From positions 1 to 8,155 of the forward strand of contig JAUWKY010000088.1 of assembly GCA_030613915.1 (NCBI GenBank): a DNA stretch of 8,155 nucleotides, in the 5' to 3' direction. The first letter of the stretch is position 1. Each line of letters begins with the position of its first letter. Positions 1-5,659 of the stretch are shown in pieces. The notes beneath the pieces were generated by a model that was not told the DNA's origin, ran no database searches, and saw only the letters and a list, made by a program, of their open reading frames with translations. The DNA comes from Syntrophobacterales bacterium. GTDB taxonomy: Bacteria > Desulfobacterota > Syntrophobacteria > BM002. Position numbers and translations under genes: made by a program.

Positions 1-155
1 CTGTTCCTTCGAAGCCTTCCAGTGTTGTCTCCCTGATAGACGACTTTCCGGAGATTATCCGAGAAGGCCTGGGAGACGTAGGTGTTTTTCTGTAAGACTC
101 TGTCTTGGAGTAATGAAGCGACGGGGTCAATGAAATCCCAAATTCCAAGCAACAA
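1..155 (-). CDS. Doubtful partial ORF running off the left edge
   Basis: This minus-strand frame has no stop from the TGA at 159-161 to the window edge, giving 51 codons if read from the TTG at 153-155. The part below position 120 reads like protein (for example the segment VSQAFSDNLRKVVYQGD) and has many C-ending codons. I do not recognise it. No good ribosome binding site precedes the TTG, and the first dozen codons lie inside repeat-like sequence. The opposite strand in the same codon register is also open from the edge to a TAA at 93-95 and could instead be the tail of a plus-strand gene ending in GLGDVGVFL. At most one of the two is real, and both could be chance. Confidence 0.2.
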   Translation of the reverse strand, partial: MLLGIWDFIDPVASLLQDRVLQKNTYVSQAFSDNLRKVVYQGDNTGRLRRN

Positions 156-328
156 ATCTCAGTGTTTTGGGTGTCAGGTGGCAGGTGGCAGTAAAAAAAA
201 CATAGAAGCTGCAAACTGAACACTGAAACCTGTCGAAGATCCCGTCTGAAGCGAAGCGGCAGCGGGGAACGCTGAAACCTTAGTCATAGTGATTTGTGAT
301 TGGGAATTTCTATTCCCCCATTACTCCA
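106..328. repeat. Diverged inverted repeat, two nested arms
   Basis: TGGAGTAATG at 106-115 is the exact reverse complement of CATTACTCCA at 319-328. Nested inside, GAAATCCCAAATTCC...ACAAATC (132-157) matches the reverse complement of the segment at about 292-310, which reads GAAATTCCCAATCACAAATC, with small gaps. The two arms therefore look like copies of one element in opposite orientation, separated by about 130 bases. No transposase is present. A non-autonomous intergenic element or a duplicated repeat is possible. Confidence 0.5.
175..191. repeat. CAGGTGG tandem repeat
   Basis: Two exact copies of CAGGTGG (175-181 and 182-188) are followed by a partial third copy, CAG. GTGT lies directly before the array. 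It is short enough to have arisen by slippage. Confidence 0.7.
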
Positions 329-353
329 GTACTCCAACACTCCAATACTCCAA
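322..353. repeat. Four-copy 8-bp tandem repeat, TACTCCAA
   Basis: Four consecutive octamers read TACTCCAG, TACTCCAA, CACTCCAA and TACTCCAA, so the period is exact and each differs from the consensus by at most one base. The array ends in TAAAAAA. It sits within the inverted-repeat mosaic, with its first copy overlapping the outer arm. No coding role is apparent. Confidence 0.85.
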
Positions 354-419
354 TAAAAAATGGTTGACGGGAAAGTGATGGTTGCAGTTTAGTGAGACTT
401 GGAGACCAGTAGGAGATAC

Positions 420-1319
420 TTAGGAAAGACTAGGTTCCCCCGGAAGTGGAGGAAGTAGGAGAAGGCCCATGTATTCTTGTATGTTATCGGCGAGATTTTC
501 TATTACCCGATTAAATAGATAATCCACAACAGAGCGTTTTTCCTTTTCGGGGTAAACGATCTTCGGCTCACCCTCAATCTTAGCCAGCTTGGCAGCAGCA
601 TTTATTGCGTCTCTAAGATTCCCTAATTCATCCACCAGTCCCAGCTCTTTGGCCTGTTCTCCAGTAAAAATGCGACCGTCGGCGATCTCACGGACTTCCT
701 CTTCCTGCATGCGCCGTCCTCGCGCCACATCCCGAACAAATTGCTGGTGGACGTTGTCAACCATTGTCTGCAGATAGGCTCGTTCTTCGGGAGTCATCTC
801 CCGCGCGGGATTCCCCACGTCCTTGAATTTACCGCTTTTTACAACCTCCATTCGAAAGCCGATTTTGTTGAGGAGTTCCTCGAAATTGGTAAACTGGAGA
901 ATTACCCCGATACTACCAGTTATGGTACCTGGATTGGCATAGATCTTTTGGGCTGCAGAGGCAATGTAGTAACCCCCGGAAGCGGCAATAGAACCCATGG
1001 AAACCACCACCGGTTTCTCTCGTCCCGTCCGGCCTATTTCCTGGTAGAGTTCCTGCGAAGGACTCACACCACCGCCGGGAGACTCAATCCTTACCACCAC
1101 AGCTTTTATAGAGGAATCTTTTCTGAATGTGGTTAGTTGCTCTATGGTTGGTTGGGAGTCGGCTATGACACCCTTAATTTCTAGGACTGCAATTTTTTCG
1201 CCAAACATCAGTCCTGCATCACCGCCACGCAGGTGCGAAAACCAAGCAATGCTGCCAAAGATGACAACGAGGATCAAAATTAAAACGCTTGCCGCCAAAA
1301 AGACGGAACGTTTGCGCAC
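420..1319 (-). CDS. sppA: Signal peptide peptidase SppA (36K type)
   Basis: This is a membrane-anchored serine protease that cleaves signal peptides left in the inner membrane after protein export. With the start used here it has 299 residues, typical of the short single-domain SppA rather than the roughly 600-residue double-domain E. coli form. Residues 6-28 form one N-terminal membrane segment after a basic start (MRKR). The S49 peptidase core follows: ESPGGG at 79-84, the nucleophile Ser114 in IAASGGYYIA, and the general base Lys166 in SGKFKD, matching the Ser/Lys dyad known from Bacillus SppA. IFTGEQAKELGLVDELG (217-233) is the usual C-terminal motif. The GTG at 1317-1319 is preferred because GGGAGG lies 7 bases upstream. 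A GTG at 1362-1364 would add 15 residues but has no ribosome binding site. It lies 61 bases after rpsA and is probably cotranscribed. Confidence 0.93.
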   Translation of the reverse strand: MRKRSVFLAASVLILILVVIFGSIAWFSHLRGGDAGLMFGEKIAVLEIKGVIADSQPTIEQLTTFRKDSSIKAVVVRIESPGGGVSPSQELYQEIGRTGREKPVVVSMGSIAASGGYYIASAAQKIYANPGTITGSIGVILQFTNFEELLNKIGFRMEVVKSGKFKDVGNPAREMTPEERAYLQTMVDNVHQQFVRDVARGRRMQEEEVREIADGRIFTGEQAKELGLVDELGNLRDAINAAAKLAKIEGEPKIVYPEKEKRSVVDYLFNRVIENLADNIQEYMGLLLLPPLPGEPSLS

Positions 1320-1326
1320 CTTACTG

Positions 1327-1332
1327 CCTCCC
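1327..1332 (-). promoter_or_regulatory. Ribosome binding site that fixes the sppA start
   Basis: GGGAGG on the minus strand is followed by a 7-base spacer and then GTG (1319-1317). The alternative upstream GTG at 1364-1362 follows GTAGTTTCCATCCAGG, which has no usable Shine-Dalgarno sequence at the right distance. Confidence 0.7.
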
Positions 1333-1380
1333 AGTCTGGATCCGGCCGGTGTCCGAACAGACACCCTGGATGGAAACTAC

Positions 1381-3288
1381 TTATTCTTTATCATCGCCTC
1401 CCAAGAAGTTATCGGTACGTCCTTCCAACTCTTCCTTTAACAGCCGGCCAAGATTTGAGGTTGCCGCTTTGGGGCTATCTACATACTCATGGTACTGGGT
1501 CTTTTCTTCCTCCTCGTCCAACCTCTTGAGGGAAAGCCCGATCTTGCGCTCTTCTTTTCCTATGTTGACTACCTTGGCGGTTACCTCCTGACCCTCTTGG
1601 AAAAGTCCGACAGGTGTCTTGATTTTCTCCTTGCTGATTTCAGAGACGTGTACTAACCCCTCAATTCCTTCCTCTATTTCAACGAAAAGGCCAAAATCTG
1701 TTACGTTGGTCACCGTACCGACAACTGAGTTCCCAACTGGATATCGCTCAGGGATTTCTTCCCATGGATCAGGGCTTAGTTGTTTTACCCCCAGAGAAAA
1801 CCGTTCATTTTCTTTATCAATATTGAGGACTATAGCCTGTACCTCCTCTCCCTTCTTGAAAAGTTCTGAAGGGTGTTTAATTCGTTTGGTCCAGGAAAGA
1901 TCTGAGATGTGCACGAGACCATCTATGCCTTCATCGATACCAATGAAAAGTCCAAAGTCGGTAATATTCTTGATCTTTCCCTGAATAGTGGTGCCCACAG
2001 GGTACTTCTCTCCAATGACGTCCCATGGATTGGGCTCTACCTGTTTCATACCCAGGCTAATCCGTTTGTTTTCTTTGTTCAGATTGAGAACCACTGCTTC
2101 GACCATGTCGCCCTGTGCTACAACCTTAGATGGGTGGCGAATTTTCGCGGTCCAGGACATTTCGGAGACATGGATCAGTCCTTCTATACCCGGCTCAAGC
2201 TCCACAAAAGCACCATAATCAGTCAGACTCACAACACGCCCCGTTACCCGGTGACTCACTGGATATCTCTCGTCAACTGTATTCCATGGATCTTCTGATA
2301 ACTGTTTTAGACCCAAAGAAACCCGTTCTTTTTCGGGATCAAAGCTCAATACCATGACATCGATGGTATCGCCTATCGTACACATCTCTGACGGGTGCCC
2401 GACTCGACCCCAACTCATGTCCGTGATATGCAGCAAACCATCAATTCCACCGAGGTCCACAAACACGCCGTACTCGGTGATGTTTTTTACAATACCCTCA
2501 AGGACTTTACCCTCTTCCAGTTTCTCCAAAGTATCAGCTTTGAGTGTCTCTCTTTCTTTCTCCAGAAGTACCCTGCGTGAGAGTACTACGTTACGCCTTT
2601 TCTTATTGTATTTCAAAATCTTGAACTGAAACTGCTGTCCAATGAGACTGTCAAGATTGCGAACCGGCCGGAGATCCACCTGGGATCCAGGTAGAAAAGC
2701 TTGCACGCCAATGTCGACGGAGAGTCCACCTTTGACCTTCGAAACAATCCGGCCTTCAATGATCCCTTCATCCTTATAGACGTCGCTAATGTCGTCCCAT
2801 ACCTTTATCTTTGCGGCTTTCTCTTTGGAAAGAACAATTTCGCCGTTTTCGTCTTCGTGAGATTCAAGAAGAACATCAACCTCATCACCGACCTTGACAC
2901 TTACCTTGCCCTCTTCATCCTTGAATTCAGCGACGGATATCTGACCTTCAGACTTGTAGCCTATATCCACCATTACATAATCGTCGGTCACCTGGATGAT
3001 GCTACCGCGCACTACCTCGCCTTCCTTGATGCTTTTGAGGCTTTCTTCGTAAAGCGCCTGGAAGGATTCCTCTGTGAGCATCTGGTCCTCATCCTCAAGC
3101 TGCTCGATAGAAGTCACCGTCTCTTTCCCAAGATCTTCCTGCTCCGCTACAGTTTCCGCGGTTTGCTCTGCAACCTCTTGAGCCTCAGCCTCTTCTCCAG
3201 CGGTCGCCTCGATCTCTTCTGACTGACCTTCTTGCTCCTCGGTCATTCCCACAGTTTCTTCTTGATGGTTTTGTTCTTTTTTTACCAT
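1381..3288 (-). CDS. rpsA: 30S ribosomal protein S1, six S1 domains
   Basis: S1 binds mRNA and delivers it to the 30S subunit. The 635 residues carry six S1 RNA-binding domains at about 90-156, 174-240, 260-329, 346-416, 432-503 and 519-589. The last four have the strong consensus (for example YGVFVDLGGIDGLLHITDMSW), while domains 1 and 2 are diverged, as expected for the ribosome-docking half. Residues 74-95 (ESFQALYEESLKSI onward) match the E. coli S1 N-terminus that docks on protein S2. Before them lies a roughly 70-residue Glu/Ala/Gln-rich acidic extension absent from E. coli S1 (557 residues). Domains 3-6 are joined by linkers containing PW (W335, W422, W509). The ATG is the first possible in-frame start after an upstream TAG. 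Only GGGGG, 10 bases upstream, could serve as ribosome binding site. cmk upstream and sppA downstream are familiar neighbours. Confidence 0.97.
   Translation of the reverse strand: MVKKEQNHQEETVGMTEEQEGQSEEIEATAGEEAEAQEVAEQTAETVAEQEDLGKETVTSIEQLEDEDQMLTEESFQALYEESLKSIKEGEVVRGSIIQVTDDYVMVDIGYKSEGQISVAEFKDEEGKVSVKVGDEVDVLLESHEDENGEIVLSKEKAAKIKVWDDISDVYKDEGIIEGRIVSKVKGGLSVDIGVQAFLPGSQVDLRPVRNLDSLIGQQFQFKILKYNKKRRNVVLSRRVLLEKERETLKADTLEKLEEGKVLEGIVKNITEYGVFVDLGGIDGLLHITDMSWGRVGHPSEMCTIGDTIDVMVLSFDPEKERVSLGLKQLSEDPWNTVDERYPVSHRVTGRVVSLTDYGAFVELEPGIEGLIHVSEMSWTAKIRHPSKVVAQGDMVEAVVLNLNKENKRISLGMKQVEPNPWDVIGEKYPVGTTIQGKIKNITDFGLFIGIDEGIDGLVHISDLSWTKRIKHPSELFKKGEEVQAIVLNIDKENERFSLGVKQLSPDPWEEIPERYPVGNSVVGTVTNVTDFGLFVEIEEGIEGLVHVSEISKEKIKTPVGLFQEGQEVTAKVVNIGKEERKIGLSLKRLDEEEEKTQYHEYVDSPKAATSNLGRLLKEELEGRTDNFLGGDDKE
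1762..2291. repeat. In-gene 261-bp periodic repeat in rpsA
   Basis: The octamer CCATGGAT on the plus strand recurs at 1762-1769, 2023-2030 and 2284-2291, exactly 261 bases (87 codons) apart. It encodes the PW linker at the end of S1 domains 3, 4 and 5. The exact spacing shows that domains 4 and 5 with their linkers are equal in length, without indels. Confidence 0.85.
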
Positions 3289-3305
3289 TAACCGATTACC
3301 CCCAT
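3288..3305 (-). promoter_or_regulatory. Five-codon upstream ORF overlapping the rpsA start
   Basis: ATG GGG GTA ATC GGT TAA encodes MGVIG. Its stop overlaps the rpsA ATG by one base (TAATG), the classic arrangement for termination-reinitiation. A purine-rich AAAGGGAG lies 12 bases before its ATG, rather far for a ribosome binding site. Its GGGGG could also serve as the rpsA Shine-Dalgarno sequence. An ORF this short can occur by chance, so a regulatory role is inference. Confidence 0.3.
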
Positions 3306-3336
3306 GCCTGATTTGAACTCCCTTTACCCTTTTCTC

Positions 3337-3474
3337 CTAGTCCTCTTTCAATTTCACCCGGTTTGTCACTAAGGATCCCGAGTGAAAGGTTGTAACTGTA
3401 TAACAGAAACAATAGTGAATTACAAACCATTTCCCTGCATACTTACTGGGTAGCACAGCTAATTTCACCTTCAT
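3337..3474 (-). CDS. Possible 45-codon ORF coupled to cmk
   Basis: The ATG at 3474-3472 overlaps the cmk stop as ATGA and opens a 45-codon frame beginning MKVKLAVLPSKYAGKW and ending in KLKED before a TAG. I recognise no family. The predicted product is unusual (cluster YCFCY, many Val/Thr/Lys). There is no strong ribosome binding site of its own, but the overlap would allow reinitiation after cmk. In related gene orders ispH or plsC often follows cmk. A decayed remnant of such a gene is conceivable but not demonstrable here. The predicted rpsA promoter and leader hairpin lie inside this frame, which argues that it may be only fortuitous. Confidence 0.22.
   Translation of the reverse strand: MKVKLAVLPSKYAGKWFVIHYCFCYTVTTFHSGSLVTNRVKLKED
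3349..3392 (-). promoter_or_regulatory. Stem-loop in the rpsA 5' leader
   Basis: On the minus strand UUUCACUCGG (3387-3378) pairs with CCGGGUGAAA (3361-3352) over ten pairs including one U-G wobble, enclosing a 16-base loop. A further CAA/UUG pairing (3392-3390 with 3351-3349) extends it past a two-base bulge. There is no U-run after it, so it is not an intrinsic terminator. It lies at the 5' end expected from the promoter at 3397-3425. S1 autoregulates its own mRNA in E. coli, so a leader structure is a reasonable place for control. That function is inferred. Confidence 0.5.
3397..3425 (-). promoter_or_regulatory. Predicted sigma70-type promoter for rpsA
   Basis: The -35 box is TTGTAA (3425-3420), the spacer is exactly 17 bases, and the -10 box is TATACA (3402-3397). 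Each box matches the consensus at 4 of 6 positions. Transcription would start near 3390, giving a leader of about 100 bases before the rpsA ATG. It lies in the cmk-rpsA gap, where an additional strong promoter for rpsA would be expected. Confidence 0.35.
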
Positions 3475-4190
3475 GCTTCTCTGGTAGAAATCAATTCGCT
3501 ACCTGCTTTCCGCTTCTTTTCGATGTACCCGAGCATTAGCTGCACGACCTCTTCAACTTGTGCATGGCTAGAATCCACCACAATGGCGTCGGCTGCCGGC
3601 TTGAGAGGCGCCAACTCCCGACTGCTATCGTTCCGATCCCGCTCAACCATCTGCTGATAGACTTCCTCAGGGGTCGTCTTCTCTCCCTTGACCTCCAATT
3701 CCAAGTATCGTCTCTTACTGCGAATCTCAGGATTAGCATCCAGAAAGAACTTGACATCAGCGTCGGGAAAAACCACTGTGCCCATATCACGACCCTCCAA
3801 AACCACGCCACCAGCTGCCCCCATCCTCCGCTGGATCTCTGAGAGCCGCTCCCGTACCACCGTCTGGGCGGATACGGCTGAGGCCAGTGAACTGATCTCT
3901 GGCCTGCGAATTTCTGTCGTGACATCCTGTCCGTTGGCCAGCAAATGTAAGATGCTGTTTTTGTTGATAAATTGCAAATCAAGTCCCAGACAGATATCCT
4001 CTAGCGCCGACTCGTCCAGAGGATTCGCGTGCTCACTGTCTCGCGCCAGCACGGCAACAGCCCGATACATGGCACCGGTGTCCACGTAAATGTAGCCAAG
4101 TCGCTTGGCCAGAAGTTTACTCACGGTGCTCTTGCCGGCCCCGGCGGGACCGTCAATTGTAATGACCAACTTTCTAGGCTCTCGAGTCAC
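3471..4190 (-). CDS. cmk: Cytidylate kinase
   Basis: This cytoplasmic kinase converts CMP and dCMP to the diphosphates with ATP. Its 239 residues are about the usual length. The P-loop GPAGAGKST is at 14-22, followed by YVDTGAMYR (35-43) at the nucleotide-monophosphate site, EGRDMGTVVFPDA (132-144), and RDRNDSSRELAPLKPAADA (184-202), the family signature containing the lid and CMP-contacting residues. All expected key residues are present. The start is GTG, with AGGA seven bases upstream, and no alternative start is better placed. It follows hisC after 83 bases and precedes rpsA by 182 bases. The cmk-rpsA pairing is conserved across many bacteria, including E. coli. The C-terminal tail (KKRKAGSELISTREA) is a short basic extension without known meaning. 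Confidence 0.97.
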   Translation of the reverse strand: MTREPRKLVITIDGPAGAGKSTVSKLLAKRLGYIYVDTGAMYRAVAVLARDSEHANPLDESALEDICLGLDLQFINKNSILHLLANGQDVTTEIRRPEISSLASAVSAQTVVRERLSEIQRRMGAAGGVVLEGRDMGTVVFPDADVKFFLDANPEIRSKRRYLELEVKGEKTTPEEVYQQMVERDRNDSSRELAPLKPAADAIVVDSSHAQVEEVVQLMLGYIEKKRKAGSELISTREA

Positions 4191-4253
4191 AGATAATCCT
4201 ATGTCGGCACCGCTACACCGAACATCTCCACTAATCTCAGGTCAAATAAATTC

Positions 4254-4267
4254 GAATATCGAATATC
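4254..4267. repeat. Tandem GAATATC in the hisC-cmk gap
   Basis: Two exact head-to-tail copies of GAATATC occur just after the hisC stop, next to the palindrome ATTCGAAT (4250-4257), which also occurs at 6901-6908. It may be a small intergenic repeat. No terminator-like stem is formed. Confidence 0.6.
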
Positions 4268-4273
4268 TATCCG

Positions 4274-5389
4274 CTATCCACCTTCACTGTCCGTCTTCAT
4301 CTCCGCCATAACTTCCCTGAGAGCGGCAAGGAACCTCTGATTCTCCTCGGGTCGCCCCACTGAAATCCGAATGTAATTGTCTAAACCGTATGCATTCATG
4401 GCCCTGACGATCACTCCGCGTCGCAGCATAGCCTCGTAAACCTGTCGGCCGTCGTAGCCGATTTCCATCAGGAAAAAATTTGTTTGCGTGGGAAGAGTGC
4501 GTATCTGCATCTCCGCCAGCTCCTTATACAGGAAGGCCAATCCTTCCCTCACGACTTTCTGAGTCTCCTGCAAAAACTGTTCGTCATCCAGGGCGGCTAG
4601 GGCCGCCACCTGGGCCAGACTATTAACATTGAAGGGTTGGCGCACGCGATTCACATAATCCGCCACCTCTGGAGGCATGACTCCGTATCCAACCCGAAGT
4701 CCCGCAAGGCCATAGGCTTTGGAGAAAGTTCGAAGGCTGATCACCGGTGGCGAACCACTCAGATACTCTAGACCAGTAATGGTCTGCTCTGGGTTAGCAA
4801 ATTCTATATAGGCCTCATCAAGGACGATGAGGACATCATCTGGAACCCGGTCTATAAAAGTTTCAAATTCCTTTCGACCAATGACCGTACCGCTTGGATT
4901 GTTGGGATTGTCCAAAAACACGAGTCTGGTTTGTGGGGTAAAAGCCTCTGCCATGGCTTCCAGATCATGGGCAAACGCTTTCTGAACCACCTGAACAGGA
5001 CGCCCCCCCACTGCCTGCGTCATAAGACGGTAGACGAGAAAGGTGGGCTCTGACATCAACACGTCCTCGCCAGGCTGGACAAAGGTGCGAATAAGGAGAT
5101 CGATGATTTCATTTGAGCCGTTACCCAGTACAATCGAGGACTCCTCCACCTCTAATCGCTGACTCAATCGCGTTCTGAGATAGTACCCGCTCCCATCAGG
5201 ATAGCGGCGCACGTTCTTCAAGTGGTTGCGAATGGCTTCTAGAGCCAGCGGGGATGCTCCCAGTGGGTTTTCATTGGAGGCAAGTTTGATGGAATCTTTA
5301 ATACCGTATTCACGTTCTAGTTCTTCGAGGGGTTTTCCTGGTGGGTAGGGTTTTAAGGTGGCTATGTTTTCAGGTACTCGAATTCCCAT
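4274..5389 (-). CDS. hisC: Histidinol-phosphate aminotransferase
   Basis: This PLP-dependent class I/II aminotransferase converts imidazole-acetol phosphate plus glutamate to histidinol phosphate. HisC homologues often also aminate prephenate or aryl-pyruvates. The 371 residues match the family. Visible are the N-terminal LASNENPLG (36-44), GNGSNEI (89-95) in the cofactor phosphate site, NPNNPSG (161-167), DEAYIEF (191-197), the Schiff-base Lys224 in SLRTFSKAYGLAGLRVGYG, and the substrate-carboxylate arginine in RISVGRP (341-347). No residue is missing. The ATG start has only a weak purine stretch upstream. No other his gene is nearby. The position before cmk-rpsA recalls the pseudomonad serC-pheA-hisC-tyrA-aroA-cmk-rpsA supraoperon, so a role in aromatic as well as histidine synthesis is plausible but inferred. 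Confidence 0.95.
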   Translation of the reverse strand: MGIRVPENIATLKPYPPGKPLEELEREYGIKDSIKLASNENPLGASPLALEAIRNHLKNVRRYPDGSGYYLRTRLSQRLEVEESSIVLGNGSNEIIDLLIRTFVQPGEDVLMSEPTFLVYRLMTQAVGGRPVQVVQKAFAHDLEAMAEAFTPQTRLVFLDNPNNPSGTVIGRKEFETFIDRVPDDVLIVLDEAYIEFANPEQTITGLEYLSGSPPVISLRTFSKAYGLAGLRVGYGVMPPEVADYVNRVRQPFNVNSLAQVAALAALDDEQFLQETQKVVREGLAFLYKELAEMQIRTLPTQTNFFLMEIGYDGRQVYEAMLRRGVIVRAMNAYGLDNYIRISVGRPEENQRFLAALREVMAEMKTDSEGG

Positions 5390-5497
5390 AGTCTGATGTT
5401 CTTGCCTGCAAAAATCCTCGTGTCAGATAATTACTGGTCGGTAGTCTCTCCTTTCTCTTGACGCTCGTCGTCTGGCCTTCCCAGTGCGACACCGCGC

Positions 5498-5526
5498 TAT
5501 ATATCGTAGTTTTACCTGAAAGGCAA
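5498..5526 (-). promoter_or_regulatory. Predicted sigma70-type promoter for hisC-cmk
   Basis: The -35 box is TTGCCT (5526-5521), the spacer is 17 bases, and the -10 box is TATATA (5503-5498), each with 4 of 6 consensus positions. Transcription would start about 100 bases before the hisC ATG. Confidence 0.35.
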
Positions 5527-5555
5527 CTCTTAAGTTCGCAAAGCGCATTTCAAGT

Positions 5556-5621
5556 GAGACGAGCAAGACTGGCGAGACGAGAATGATTTGATCCTTCCCC
5601 TACCAGACTTCCCGTCTCGCC
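5556..5621. repeat. GAGACGAG direct repeat and GGCGAGACG inverted repeat
   Basis: GAGACGAG occurs at 5556-5563 and 5574-5581. GGCGAGACG (5571-5579) is the exact reverse complement of CGTCTCGCC (5613-5621), with 33 bases between them, so a long-looped stem or a two-site operator is possible. No T-run follows on either strand. Confidence 0.55.
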
Positions 5622-5638
5622 CGATATCCCGCCCTCCT

Positions 5639-5659
5639 CCGCAAGCGAGAAGCTTGCGG
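5639..5659 (-). terminator. Perfect hairpin abutting the radical SAM stop codon
   Basis: CCGCAAGC pairs perfectly with GCTTGCGG (8 bp, five-base loop) directly after the TGA at 5662-5660. On the minus strand it is followed by GAGGAGGGCGGG and not by a U-tract, so it is not a canonical intrinsic terminator. It may protect the mRNA 3' end or help a factor-dependent stop. Confidence 0.45.

Larger units (their letters stand above)
1..419. other. Intergenic repeat mosaic downstream of sppA
   Basis: No convincing gene lies here. The stretch is built of short repeated words: AAATCCCAAATTCC at 133-146, a CAGGTGG tandem at 175-191, two near-identical GAACRCTGAAACC words at 218-230 and 267-279, and a TACTCCAA tandem at 322-353. 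Two segments are also related to each other in inverted orientation (about 106-160 and 290-328). No intrinsic terminator for sppA is evident. The run of eight T on the minus strand at 193-200 is not preceded by a stable stem. The composition resembles multi-copy intergenic repeats rather than a decayed gene, which is an inference. Confidence 0.6.
5390..5659. other. Intergenic region between the radical SAM gene and hisC
   Basis: This 270-base gap has no convincing ORF. It contains a hairpin touching the radical SAM stop codon (5639-5659), direct and inverted GAGACGAG words (5556-5621), and a predicted hisC promoter (5498-5526) with a leader of about 100 bases. There is no run of His, Phe or Tyr codons in the leader that would suggest attenuation. 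Confidence 0.6.

Noticed and set aside
193..200. Run of eight T on the minus strand as an sppA terminator
   Set aside because: No stable GC-rich stem precedes it on that strand, and it lies more than 200 bases after the sppA stop.
322..353. CRISPR array
   Set aside because: The repeats are 8 bp and directly adjacent, without spacers, and no cas gene is present.
2701..3222. A 173-codon plus-strand ORF inside rpsA
   Set aside because: It is antisense to the highly conserved S1 coding frame, and long antisense frames follow from that gene's codon use. It has no motif or ribosome binding site of note.
4191..4240. Upstream in-frame extension of cmk
   Set aside because: The frame is open back to a TGA near 4235 but contains no ATG, GTG or TTG before the GTG at 4190, which has a good AGGA site.
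5390..5490. His-attenuator leader before hisC
   Set aside because: No leader peptide with consecutive His codons and no terminator hairpin with a U-tract lies between the predicted promoter and the hisC start.
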